From positions 1,054,001 through 1,118,000 of the forward strand of contig NZ_JNLL01000001.1 in the NCBI RefSeq assembly GCF_000703085.1: 64,000 nucleotides of DNA. Reading direction: 5' to 3'. The notes under the pieces are model-generated. The model was not told the origin of the DNA, made no database searches, and worked only from the letters and a program-made list of their open reading frames with translations. This stretch comes from Persephonella sp. KM09-Lau-8. Its GTDB lineage: Bacteria > Aquificota > Aquificia > Aquificales > Hydrogenothermaceae. The translations under genes and the position numbers were made by a program. Numbering within the stretch: the first letter of the stretch is position 1; each line of letters starts with the position of its first letter. Below are positions 56,485-64,000 of the stretch, piece after piece.

Positions 56485-58020
56485 CTAAAATGCATATTTT
56501 AGAAATTTTCTACCGCCAAGAACAATATCAAGAAACAGTTTAGTAACAAACATAGCTGTAAATATCGAGGTTATTGTTCCTATAGATAATGTGGCAGCAA
56601 ATCCTTTAAGTGGCCCTGTTCCGAACTGGAATAGGACAAATGCGGCAATCAATGTGGTTATCTGGGCATCCAGAATAGCATCCCAAGCCCTTTTAAATCC
56701 TTCCTCTATAGCCACACGGAGAGTTTTACCCCGTTTAAGTTCTTCTTTAATTCTTTCAAATATAATTACATTGGCATCTACAGCCATACCAATGTTAAGG
56801 ATAATACCTGCAATACCTGGGAGTGTAAGAGTAACATCTAAGAAAACCATTGCAGCCCAGAGCAGAATTCCGTTGAATAGTAAGGCCATTATGGATATAA
56901 AACCAGAAATTGCATATCTCCATATCATAAATAATCCCACAAGGACTAAGGCTGCTATACCTGCTTTTAAAGTTTTTTGTATCGAATCTCTACCCAGAGT
57001 TGGACCAATAACTCTTTCTTCAAGAATATGAACAGGTGCAGGTAATGCACCGGCTCTAAGAATAATAGCAAGGTCTGCAGCTTCTTCAGGAGTAAAGTTT
57101 CCAGTAATCTGTCCGGATTTTGAGATACGGGAACGAACAACCGGCGCAGATACAACTTTATTATCTAATACAATAGCAAGTCTTTTACCTATCATTTTTG
57201 CCGTGGCTTCACCAAAGATTGAAGCCCCTTCATCTGTAAGCTCAAAATTAACAGCTGGTTTTCCTCTATTATCAACTCCAGCTCTTGCATCCTTCAGCTG
57301 TGAGCCGGTCACAATTGGAGTATCTTTTACAAGAAACCATTCTTTAATTTCTTTGCCATTTATTTTTTCTGGAACACCTTCAAGTATCTTCGTTCCTGGA
57401 GGTAGTTTTGGATAACGTTTTAGTAGCTCTTCTTTGCTAAAAGCAGTATCTACTACTTCAAGGAGTTCAAGCTGTGCCGTTTTCCCAATAATAGCTTTTG
57501 CTCTTTCTGGGTCAACAACCCCGGGAATTTCAACAAGAATTCTTTTTTCTCCAAGTTTAGAAACATTTGCATTCAAAGTTCCAAATTCATCTATCCTGTT
57601 TCTGATTGTTTCAACAGCCTGCTGAACAGTAAGTTTTTTTATTCTTTCTAATTCCCATGGTGCAAAAGTAACAAAGATTGTTCCGTCGGAGGTTTCTACT
57701 TTTACCTGAGGAAAATTATCAGAGATTATTTTGTATGCCTTATCTATCTGGGTAGGGTCAAGGAGGGAAATTATTACTTTATCTTTGGATACCTTTATGT
57801 TAAGAACATCTATGTTTGCTTCTTTTAGTTTTTTTCTTATATCTTCTGCAAGCTGTTTATACTGGGTTTGGATTACATGGTCTACATCAACCTCAAGGAC
57901 AATACTCATACCACCTTGAAGGTCAAGACCCAGCTTTACAGGTTTTGAAAAAATAAGATAAATTGATGCTACCAGAACCCCAAATGTGAGTAATAATTTC
58001 CACTTTAAATCTGCTTTCAA
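56485..58020 (-). CDS. secD: Protein translocase subunit SecD
   Basis: A 511-residue inner-membrane protein. KLGLDLQGGMSIVLEVDVD follows the first helix; a large periplasmic P1 domain spans about 40-320, including RNRIDEFGTLNANVSKLGEKRILVEIPGV; the membrane part has GIAGIILNIGMAVDANVIIFERIKEEL. The start is TTG with AGGGGACG upstream. yajC is not adjacent here. Confidence 0.97.
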   Translation of the reverse strand: MKADLKWKLLLTFGVLVASIYLIFSKPVKLGLDLQGGMSIVLEVDVDHVIQTQYKQLAEDIRKKLKEANIDVLNIKVSKDKVIISLLDPTQIDKAYKIISDNFPQVKVETSDGTIFVTFAPWELERIKKLTVQQAVETIRNRIDEFGTLNANVSKLGEKRILVEIPGVVDPERAKAIIGKTAQLELLEVVDTAFSKEELLKRYPKLPPGTKILEGVPEKINGKEIKEWFLVKDTPIVTGSQLKDARAGVDNRGKPAVNFELTDEGASIFGEATAKMIGKRLAIVLDNKVVSAPVVRSRISKSGQITGNFTPEEAADLAIILRAGALPAPVHILEERVIGPTLGRDSIQKTLKAGIAALVLVGLFMIWRYAISGFISIMALLFNGILLWAAMVFLDVTLTLPGIAGIILNIGMAVDANVIIFERIKEELKRGKTLRVAIEEGFKRAWDAILDAQITTLIAAFVLFQFGTGPLKGFAATLSIGTITSIFTAMFVTKLFLDIVLGGRKFLKYAF

Positions 58021-58109
58021 TAGCGTCCCCTTAAAACTTTTTTATGGTTATTATACATTAAAATTCAAGGTAAAATGGTTATAAACCTGAAAAAAATAAG
58101 GAGGTTTCA

Positions 58110-59135
58110 ATGAAAGCGGCATATTACGATAAACATGGAAGCTATGAAAATATAAAAATAGGGGATTTCCCAGTTCCTGAAATTCAGGAAGATGAAGTTC
58201 TTGTTAACATAAAGGCTTTTTCTTTGAACCATCTTGATATATGGGTTATGGAAGGCAAATATCCAGTTCAGATACCTATGCCACATATTTTTGCCTCAGA
58301 TGGAGCAGGTATTGTAGTTAAGGTAGGAAAGGCAGTAAAACATATAAAAGAAGGGGACAAGGTCATTGTTTATCCAGGTCTTTCATGTGGGGTGTGTGAA
58401 AGCTGTCTGTCAGGAAAGGACAATCAATGCAGACAATACCATCTTCTTGGGGTAATAGAAAATGGAGTTTCTGCAGAATACACAAAGGTTCCTGCAATTA
58501 ATGTATTCAAAATTCCTGAAGGACTTTCTTTTGAGGAAGCGGCATCAATAGGTATAACATACACAACAATGTGGCATTCTCTCGTATCAAGAGCTGGCGT
58601 AAAACCGGGAGATACCGTTCTTATCCACGGTGGTGGCAGTGGTGTTGGAACAGCAGGCATCCAGATTGCAAAATTATATGGGGCAACTGTAATAACTACG
58701 GTGGGAGACGACTGGAAAGTAGAAAAGGCAAAAGGGCTTGGAGCAGATTTTGTCATAAATTATAAAAAGGAAAATTTTGTTGAGAGGGTAAAAGAAATAA
58801 CTGAAGGAAAAATGTGTGATATTGTGATAGACCATATTGGACAGGAAACATTTCCAGATTCTATAGAAATAGCAAAAAGAGGAGGACATGTTGTTACCTT
58901 TGGGGCAACAACAGGAGGAGAACCACAGATAAACTTGAGAAAAATATTTGGCAAAAATATAACAATCCATGGTGTCTATATGGGAACGAAAGGAGAGGTT
59001 GCACATTATCTTAAATTTTTCCCTGATAAACTAAGACCGATAATTGATAGTGTTTTTGAGTTTGAAAATGTAAAAGATGCATACAAAAAGCTCCTAAGTA
59101 GACAATTTTTTGGAAAAATAGTGGTAAAAGTATGA
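58110..59135 (+). CDS. MDR-superfamily oxidoreductase without catalytic zinc
   Basis: A 341-residue medium-chain dehydrogenase/reductase. The Rossmann stretch GDTVLIHGGGSGVGTAGIQIAKLYGATVITT binds NAD(P). The structural zinc lobe is intact (CGVCESCLSGKDNQC), but the catalytic-zinc Cys position reads FSLNHLDIWVMEG and the usual GHE is FASDGAG, so catalytic zinc is probably not bound. It may be a quinone- or enoyl-reductase type enzyme. AAGGAGG precedes the ATG and the end overlaps the ABC ATPase gene by four bases. Confidence 0.85.
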   Translation: MKAAYYDKHGSYENIKIGDFPVPEIQEDEVLVNIKAFSLNHLDIWVMEGKYPVQIPMPHIFASDGAGIVVKVGKAVKHIKEGDKVIVYPGLSCGVCESCLSGKDNQCRQYHLLGVIENGVSAEYTKVPAINVFKIPEGLSFEEAASIGITYTTMWHSLVSRAGVKPGDTVLIHGGGSGVGTAGIQIAKLYGATVITTVGDDWKVEKAKGLGADFVINYKKENFVERVKEITEGKMCDIVIDHIGQETFPDSIEIAKRGGHVVTFGATTGGEPQINLRKIFGKNITIHGVYMGTKGEVAHYLKFFPDKLRPIIDSVFEFENVKDAYKKLLSRQFFGKIVVKV

Positions 59136-59908
59136 ATGAAATAGTAGAAGTCAAAAATTTAACCGTAAAATTAGGCGGCAGAACAATAATAGAAAATATC
59201 AATCTTACAATTAACAAAGGGGAAATTGTTGCCATTGTAGGCCCTAACGGTGGTGGTAAAACCACATTGGTAAGAACTATACTGGGGCTTATAGAACCAT
59301 TTGAAGGAGAAGTAAAATTACTTGGAAAATCTCCCAGACAGGCTATTAAAACAGGTAAAATTGGTTATCTTCCCCAGAAATCTGAGATACCTCAGAACTT
59401 TCCATTCTCAGCGCTTGATATAGTAATGCTTGGGCTTATTAATTCAAAATTACCTAAAAAAGAAAAGATTAAGAAAGCTTTGCAATATATAGAATATGTA
59501 GGAATGAAAGGATTTGAGTATTATCCTTATAGTAGATTATCTGGCGGGCAACAGCAAAGGATATCAATAGCACGGGTTCTTGTTGCAGACCCAGAAATAA
59601 TATTTCTTGATGAGCCTTCAACAGGAATTGATATGGTTGCACAGGAAAGCTTTTATGATTTCTTACAAAAAATAAGAGAAGAAAAAGGTATAACAGTTGT
59701 AATGGTATCCCATGACGTTGGAGTAGTCAGTAAATTTGTAGACAAAGTTGCCGGTTTAAACAGATATCTACATTATTACGGACATCCTAAAGATTTCTTC
59801 CAGAAACATATACTTGAAAAACTTTATGGAACAGATGTTGAGCTTGTTATTCATTCCCCTGAATGTGTGGCCTGTGAACACTTCCATATGGAGTTTAAGG
59901 AGAAATAA
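59132..59908 (+). CDS. znuC: Zinc/manganese-type ABC transporter ATPase
   Basis: A 258-residue ATPase of the ZnuC/AdcC/MntB group: Walker A GPNGGGKTT, signature LSGGQQQR, Walker B IIFLDEPSTGID and the switch VSHDVG. The C-terminal tail, SPECVACEHFHMEFKEK, is rich in His and Cys and may contact metal. It is coupled to the MDR gene before it (ATGA) and to the permease after it (one-base overlap). Metal specificity is inferred. Confidence 0.82.
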   Translation: MNEIVEVKNLTVKLGGRTIIENINLTINKGEIVAIVGPNGGGKTTLVRTILGLIEPFEGEVKLLGKSPRQAIKTGKIGYLPQKSEIPQNFPFSALDIVMLGLINSKLPKKEKIKKALQYIEYVGMKGFEYYPYSRLSGGQQQRISIARVLVADPEIIFLDEPSTGIDMVAQESFYDFLQKIREEKGITVVMVSHDVGVVSKFVDKVAGLNRYLHYYGHPKDFFQKHILEKLYGTDVELVIHSPECVACEHFHMEFKEK

Positions 59909-60714
59909 TGATAGATATACTTAGTATTCCTTTTATGCAGAATGCTTTAATAGGTGGTATTCTGCTGGCTATTCTGTTATCCGTCTTATCCCTCTTTATT
60001 TATATGAAAAACTGGTCTTTCATTAATGTGGGTATTTCCCATGCAACATTTGGTGGTTTAGCCGCTGGTTTTTATATGGGAATATCCCCAACATTTGTAG
60101 GAATTATATTTGCCGTTTTAACAGGATTATTTATTGGATATATCAGTAGAAAAGGAAATATACATGAAGATGTTTCAATAGGAATTTTATTTTCTATGTC
60201 TATGGCTCTTGGCGTTATTTTAATAACATTGACGCCTAATTACAATTCAGATTTATTTACATTCTTGTTTGGTAATATTCTTACTATAAGCAGAAATGAC
60301 ATTATTTATTTACTACTCTTTAGCCTCTTTGCCTTGGGCTTTATAGGAATATTCTTCCAGAAATTAATGTTTTGTTGCTATAACGAAGAAATCGCCTATA
60401 CCAGCGGAATAAATACGGCATTTTATTACTATAGTCTTATTCTAATCATAGCTGTTGCAACAGTTTTATCTGTAAAACTGGTCGGTGTTATTCTGGCATC
60501 TGCAATGATGATTTTGCCTGCAGCTTTTGCAAATCAGATATTCTGGCATTACAAAAAGATAATTATTTCTTCAATACTGATAAGTATTTTTATGGTAATT
60601 GCAGGAATTTTTATATCTTTTGAGGCCAATCTCCCTTCAGGGGCAACAATTGTTTTTATATACTCTGTTTCCTTTGGATTAATAATAGCATTAAAAAAAC
60701 TGTTTAAAGGATAA
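59908..60714 (+). CDS. znuB: Zinc/manganese-type ABC transporter permease
   Basis: A 268-residue permease with about eight helices. MKNWSFINVGISHATFGGLAAGFYMG and the LVGVILASAMMILPAAFANQI block identify the ABC-3 metal permease family. The periplasmic metal-binding protein (ZnuA/TroA type) that completes such importers is not within this cluster. It is two bases from rsmE. Confidence 0.85.
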   Translation: MIDILSIPFMQNALIGGILLAILLSVLSLFIYMKNWSFINVGISHATFGGLAAGFYMGISPTFVGIIFAVLTGLFIGYISRKGNIHEDVSIGILFSMSMALGVILITLTPNYNSDLFTFLFGNILTISRNDIIYLLLFSLFALGFIGIFFQKLMFCCYNEEIAYTSGINTAFYYYSLILIIAVATVLSVKLVGVILASAMMILPAAFANQIFWHYKKIIISSILISIFMVIAGIFISFEANLPSGATIVFIYSVSFGLIIALKKLFKG

Positions 60715-60715
60715 A

Positions 60716-61423
60716 ATGGGATACCCAAGATTTATAGGAAGTGTAGAAGATAACAGATTTTTTATTACAGATGAAGAATTCCATCACGCAAGGGTTAGAC
60801 GGGTTAAAGAAGGATTTAAAATAGAAATAAACGACCTGCAAGGAAATGTGTATTTAGGACAGATTGAAAAAATAGGAAAAAAATCAATTGAAGGAATAAT
60901 ACTTGAAAAAATTCCCCAGCAGGAACCACACTTAAATATTCAGCTATTTCTGGCAATGCCAAACAAACTATCAAAGATAGATGAACTTATAGAACCGATT
61001 ACGGAACTTGGGATGGCTGAGCTGATACCTGTAATATCAAAAAATACTGCCGTAAAGCAATCAGATATTATAAAGAAAATCCCCAAATGGCAAAAAATAT
61101 CTCTTAACTCAATAAAACAATGTAAAAGACTATTCCCTATAAAGATTCATCAACCTGTGTATCCCCATCAGATACAGACAGATGCCCAGATAAAAATAGT
61201 TTTTTATGAAAAAGAAAAAAATAGAACTATGAAAGAGTTTTTAAACAAAACAGCAGATTCTGTAGCAATTTATATAGGGGCAGAAGGGGGAATAACCGAA
61301 GAAGAGATTAAGCTCCTTGCAGAGAAAGGATTTATAAGTGTATCCCTTGGAAAACTAATACTACGAATGGAAACTGCAGTTATATCTGCAGTATGCCAGA
61401 CAAATTTTATTTTTAATTTGTAG
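60716..61423 (+). CDS. rsmE: 16S rRNA (uracil-1498-N3)-methyltransferase
   Basis: A 235-residue SPOUT methyltransferase: the N-terminal PUA-like FHHARVRRVKEGFKIEINDLQGNVYLGQI, then KIDELIEPITELGMAELIPVIS, IGAEGGITEEEIKLL and a knot VSLGKLILRMETAV. These are the RsmE motifs. It modifies U1498 in the 30S subunit. It begins two bases after the znuB stop and is probably read from the same transcript. Confidence 0.93.
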   Translation: MGYPRFIGSVEDNRFFITDEEFHHARVRRVKEGFKIEINDLQGNVYLGQIEKIGKKSIEGIILEKIPQQEPHLNIQLFLAMPNKLSKIDELIEPITELGMAELIPVISKNTAVKQSDIIKKIPKWQKISLNSIKQCKRLFPIKIHQPVYPHQIQTDAQIKIVFYEKEKNRTMKEFLNKTADSVAIYIGAEGGITEEEIKLLAEKGFISVSLGKLILRMETAVISAVCQTNFIFNL

Positions 61424-61461
61424 TATAATTAGAGGTTGAATAACTCTACATGAGGTTAGAT

Positions 61462-62436
61462 ATGGGCTTTCCCATTCATAGACCAAGAAGACTCAGAAGA
61501 AATGAAAACATCAGAAGACTGGTAAGAGAAACTCATATCTCAATAGACGACCTTATATATCCCCTGTTTATTGAAGAAGGCACAAATATCAAAAAAGAAA
61601 TCCCATCTATGCCTGGAATTTATAGATGGTCTTTAGACAGAATAAATGAAGAGCTTGAAGAAGTGGCAAAATTAGATATTCCTGCAGTTTTACTATTTGG
61701 TATCCCAGCTCACAAAGATGAAGTCGGTAGCGACACATGGAATGAGGAAGGAATTATCCAGAAAGCAGTAAGGCATATAAAAGAGAACTTTCCCCAGCTT
61801 TATGTGATAACAGATGTTTGTTTCTGTGAATACACAGAACACGGACATTGTGGTGTCTTACATGACCATGATGTAGATAATGATATAACTCTTGAGAATA
61901 CAAAAAAACAGGTTATTTCACATGCACAGGCAGGAGCCGACATGGTGGCACCATCTGGAATGATGGATGGTGTTGTTAAAGCAATTAGAGAAGCCTTAGA
62001 CGGTGCTGGTTTTACAAATATTCCGATAATGGCTTACTCAGCAAAATATGCCTCAGCTTATTATGGACCTTTTAGAGACGCAGCGGAAAGTGCACCGGCT
62101 TTTGGAGATAGAAGAACCTACCAGATGGACCCTGCAAATAGGAGAGAAGCGCTAAAGGAAGTTTCTCTGGACATAGAAGAAGGTGCCGATATAGTAATGG
62201 TAAAACCCGCCCTTGCTTATCTGGATATTATCAGTGATATAAGACAAAATTTTAATGTTCCTGTGGCAGCATATAACGTGAGCGGTGAATACTCAATGAT
62301 AAAAGCAGCTGGAAAGTTAGGCTGGATTGACGAAAATAAAGTAATGATGGAAACTCTTACATCAATGAAAAGAGCAGGTGCAGATATTATAATTACCTAT
62401 CACGCAAAAGAAGTTGCTAAACTGCTTAGAGGTTAA
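61462..62436 (+). CDS. hemB: Delta-aminolevulinic acid dehydratase (porphobilinogen synthase)
   Basis: Joins two 5-aminolevulinates to porphobilinogen for haem. The 324-residue enzyme has the zinc Cys cluster in [17 protein letters not shown], the Schiff-base lysines in [19 protein letters not shown] and [13 protein letters not shown], and the TYHAKE end. The ATG at 61462 was chosen because GAGG lies six bases upstream; an in-frame ATG at 61450 overlaps this site. Haem supply suits the cytochromes encoded nearby. Confidence 0.96.
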   Translation: MGFPIHRPRRLRRNENIRRLVRETHISIDDLIYPLFIEEGTNIKKEIPSMPGIYRWSLDRINEELEEVAKLDIPAVLLFGIPAHKDEVGSDTWNEEGIIQKAVRHIKENFPQLYVITDVCFCEYTEHGHCGVLHDHDVDNDITLENTKKQVISHAQAGADMVAPSGMMDGVVKAIREALDGAGFTNIPIMAYSAKYASAYYGPFRDAAESAPAFGDRRTYQMDPANRREALKEVSLDIEEGADIVMVKPALAYLDIISDIRQNFNVPVAAYNVSGEYSMIKAAGKLGWIDENKVMMETLTSMKRAGADIIITYHAKEVAKLLRG

Positions 62437-62441
62437 AGAAA

Positions 62442-63263
62442 ATGGGTAAAGACTCGATGCTTAAATTCTATATTATTGGATTATCTATTCTTTCTTTGAC
62501 AGCGTTATTTTTAGCCATTAACTCATCATCAGATATAAGAGAAGTAAGGCAACAATTAACAGAAAAAACAAAACAATTAGAAGAAAAAGAAAAAATAATA
62601 AAAGAACTTCAGGCGAAAATAGAAGAAAAAAACAAAAAAATAGAAAAACTTGCAAAGGAAAATATAGTTCTGGCAAAAAAACTCAAGCAAATTGAGGAAA
62701 AAATAAAAAAAGCAAACAAAACCCTCAGAAGAAAAGGTATAAAAATAAAGCTTCCACAGGGTGGTATCTATGTATCACCTGAAACAGGGAAAAACATTTT
62801 AGCTTTTGCAAATACAATGGATAAAAGCATAGAGAAACTCCTCAAAACAATGGCTGATGTGCCAATAGGCGTTCCTTTATACGGAAAAATAACCTCAAGA
62901 TTTGGTTATAGAAAAGACCCATTTACACGTAAAAGAGCCTTTCATACAGGTTTAGACCTGAAAGCCAGATATAAGCAACCTGTTTTTGCCACTGCAAATG
63001 GAGTTGTTGAATACGCAGGATGGATGAGAGGATACGGGAAAATAGTTATCATCAGACATAAATATGGATTTAAGACTTATTACGGTCATTTATCAAAAAT
63101 AAGAGTAAAAAAAGGTCAATATGTTAAAGTAGGAAGTGTCATCGGATATGCAGGTAATACAGGAAGATCAACAGGAACACACCTGCATTATGAAATTAGA
63201 AGATACGGAGCTTTAATAAATCCCCTTAGGCTAATGTATCTTAACAGGACAAATTCATTCTGA
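62442..63263 (+). CDS. Membrane-anchored M23 peptidase with coiled coil
   Basis: A 273-residue peptidoglycan endopeptidase-like protein: a short cytoplasmic start, one helix (about 8-24), a long coiled coil (about 30-95, REVRQQLTEKTKQLEEKEK), then an M23 domain with FHTGLDL, the HLSKIRVKKGQYVKVG loop and GTHLHYE. All zinc ligands (His, Asp, His) are seen, so it should be active, unlike EnvC. The layout resembles peptidases in division or cell-shape control. It overlaps polA by one base. Confidence 0.88.
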   Translation: MGKDSMLKFYIIGLSILSLTALFLAINSSSDIREVRQQLTEKTKQLEEKEKIIKELQAKIEEKNKKIEKLAKENIVLAKKLKQIEEKIKKANKTLRRKGIKIKLPQGGIYVSPETGKNILAFANTMDKSIEKLLKTMADVPIGVPLYGKITSRFGYRKDPFTRKRAFHTGLDLKARYKQPVFATANGVVEYAGWMRGYGKIVIIRHKYGFKTYYGHLSKIRVKKGQYVKVGSVIGYAGNTGRSTGTHLHYEIRRYGALINPLRLMYLNRTNSF

Positions 63264-64000
63264 TGGAAACCTCAAAAAAACTTGTCTTAATAGATGGGTC
63301 TTCGTATCTATATCGGGCGTTTTACGCCCTTCCACCTCTTACAAGTCCCAAGGGCTTTCCTACAGGAGCCATTTATGGCTTTATTAGAATGCTTTCAAAA
63401 CTTATGAATGAGCTTAACCCTGAATACATAGCTGTTGCCTTTGACCTGCCTGGAAAAACCTTTAGACATGAAGAATACAAAGAATATAAAGCAACCAGAA
63501 AAGAAACCCCCGATGACCTGAAAAAGCAAATTCCTGTATTAAAAGAAATCCTGAAACTATGGGGGATTAAAATCATAGAAATTCCTGGATATGAGGCTGA
63601 TGATATTATTGCAACCCTTGCAAAAAAAGGAAAAGAAAAAGGATTTGAAGTAATTGTAGTAACTCCAGATAAGGACATGATGCAACTTGTAGAAGATGGT
63701 ATTTATATTTTAAATCCAGTGACAGAAGAATTATTTGACAGAGAAAAAGTAAAGAAAAAATACGGAGTTTATCCGGAACAGTTTGTTGATTATCTGGCAA
63801 TAATTGGAGATACTGTAGACAATATTATCGGAGTTCATGGAGTAGGACCTAAAACAGCCCAGAAATTACTTGAAGAGTTTGGAAATATTGAGAATATACT
63901 GAAAAATCTGGATAAATTAAAACACAGAATTCAGGAAGCTTTTAACGAAGCAAAAGACAGACTTGAACAAAACAGATTTTTAGTTAAATTAAAGTCTGAT
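63263..64000 (+). CDS. polA: DNA polymerase I N-terminal 5'-3' exonuclease domain, 3' end beyond the window
   Basis: The frame is open from the ATG at 63263 to the window edge (246 codons). LVLIDGSSYLYRAFYALPPL, AVAFDLPGKTFRHEEYKEYKATRK, EIPGYEADDIIATL, VVTPDKDMMQLVED and GVHGVGPKTAQKLLEEFG are 5'-3' exonuclease motifs with acidic metal ligands intact. Aquifex aeolicus encodes this exonuclease apart from its polymerase, so the gene could be a stand-alone exonuclease; the window end prevents a decision. Confidence 0.85.
   Translation, partial: METSKKLVLIDGSSYLYRAFYALPPLTSPKGFPTGAIYGFIRMLSKLMNELNPEYIAVAFDLPGKTFRHEEYKEYKATRKETPDDLKKQIPVLKEILKLWGIKIIEIPGYEADDIIATLAKKGKEKGFEVIVVTPDKDMMQLVEDGIYILNPVTEELFDREKVKKKYGVYPEQFVDYLAIIGDTVDNIIGVHGVGPKTAQKLLEEFGNIENILKNLDKLKHRIQEAFNEAKDRLEQNRFLVKLKSD

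Overview
The window reads as a chromosomal segment of a thermophilic, AT-rich, Gram-negative chemolithoautotroph of the Aquificota, most likely a Persephonella-like member of the Hydrogenothermaceae. The evidence is a glucosylglycerate cluster of the kind characterised in Persephonella marina, a biotin-carboxylase subunit of the pyruvate/2-oxoglutarate carboxylase type, a futalosine-pathway menaquinone gene (mqnA), a Rieske/cytochrome b/di-haem cytochrome c complex, Kdo synthesis (kdsB), a tryptophanyl-tRNA synthetase with an Fe-S-type cysteine motif, and dense operons with many overlapping genes. The genus is an inference from remembered gene content, not from a search. I found no rRNA, tRNA, CRISPR array or intact insertion sequence. 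After correction for a frameshifted gene, no stretch over 300 bases lacks a gene.

Layout. 1-2.6 kb: a membrane-anchored PilZ protein (cut by the window edge) and a glnB-glnA operon behind a strong sigma-54 promoter match. 2.6-5.6 kb: an aldehyde dehydrogenase, ruvA and a cysteine synthase. 5.6-17.1 kb: one long leftward run joining phosphate uptake (porin, pstSCAB, phoU, a phoR-like kinase) to glucosylglycerate synthesis (gpgP, glycerate kinase, ggs, gpgS). A tandem Pho-box-like repeat precedes the porin and an attenuator-like hairpin follows pstS. 17.2-33.7 kb: mostly housekeeping metabolism (ribBA, rimI, hpt, a moaC-moaB fusion, mqnA, pabC, lysC, carboxylase, eno, ftsB, gph), plus a PIN-domain toxin-like pair with its own promoter and operator-like repeats. 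33.7-41.2 kb: feoAB, a site-2 protease, murF, gapA, a Uma2 protein with a 42-bp tandem duplication at its 3' end, and trpS.

41.3-44.2 kb is the most intriguing region. Two paralogous DUF2173 proteins and an SCP-2 protein lie behind a sigma-54 promoter and a perfect 23-bp palindrome, and are followed by a sigma-54 activator with a cysteine-rich PAS-like sensor. A small-membrane-protein/MFS group follows. 46.4-51.9 kb: kdsB, thiG, a beta-CASP nuclease, a UreH-like membrane protein, fmt and rlmB. 52-54.6 kb: the bc1-type complex. 54.7-64 kb: a frameshifted Rpn-type nuclease gene, secDF, a zinc-type ABC importer lacking its binding protein, rsmE, hemB, an M23 peptidase and the start of polA.

Two genes (the phoR-like kinase and the Rpn-type nuclease) are broken in the same way: one A too few in a 7-A tract of the coding strand. 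Several other 7-A and 8-A tracts lie in frame in intact genes, so these two could be real lesions, slippage sites or local sequencing errors.
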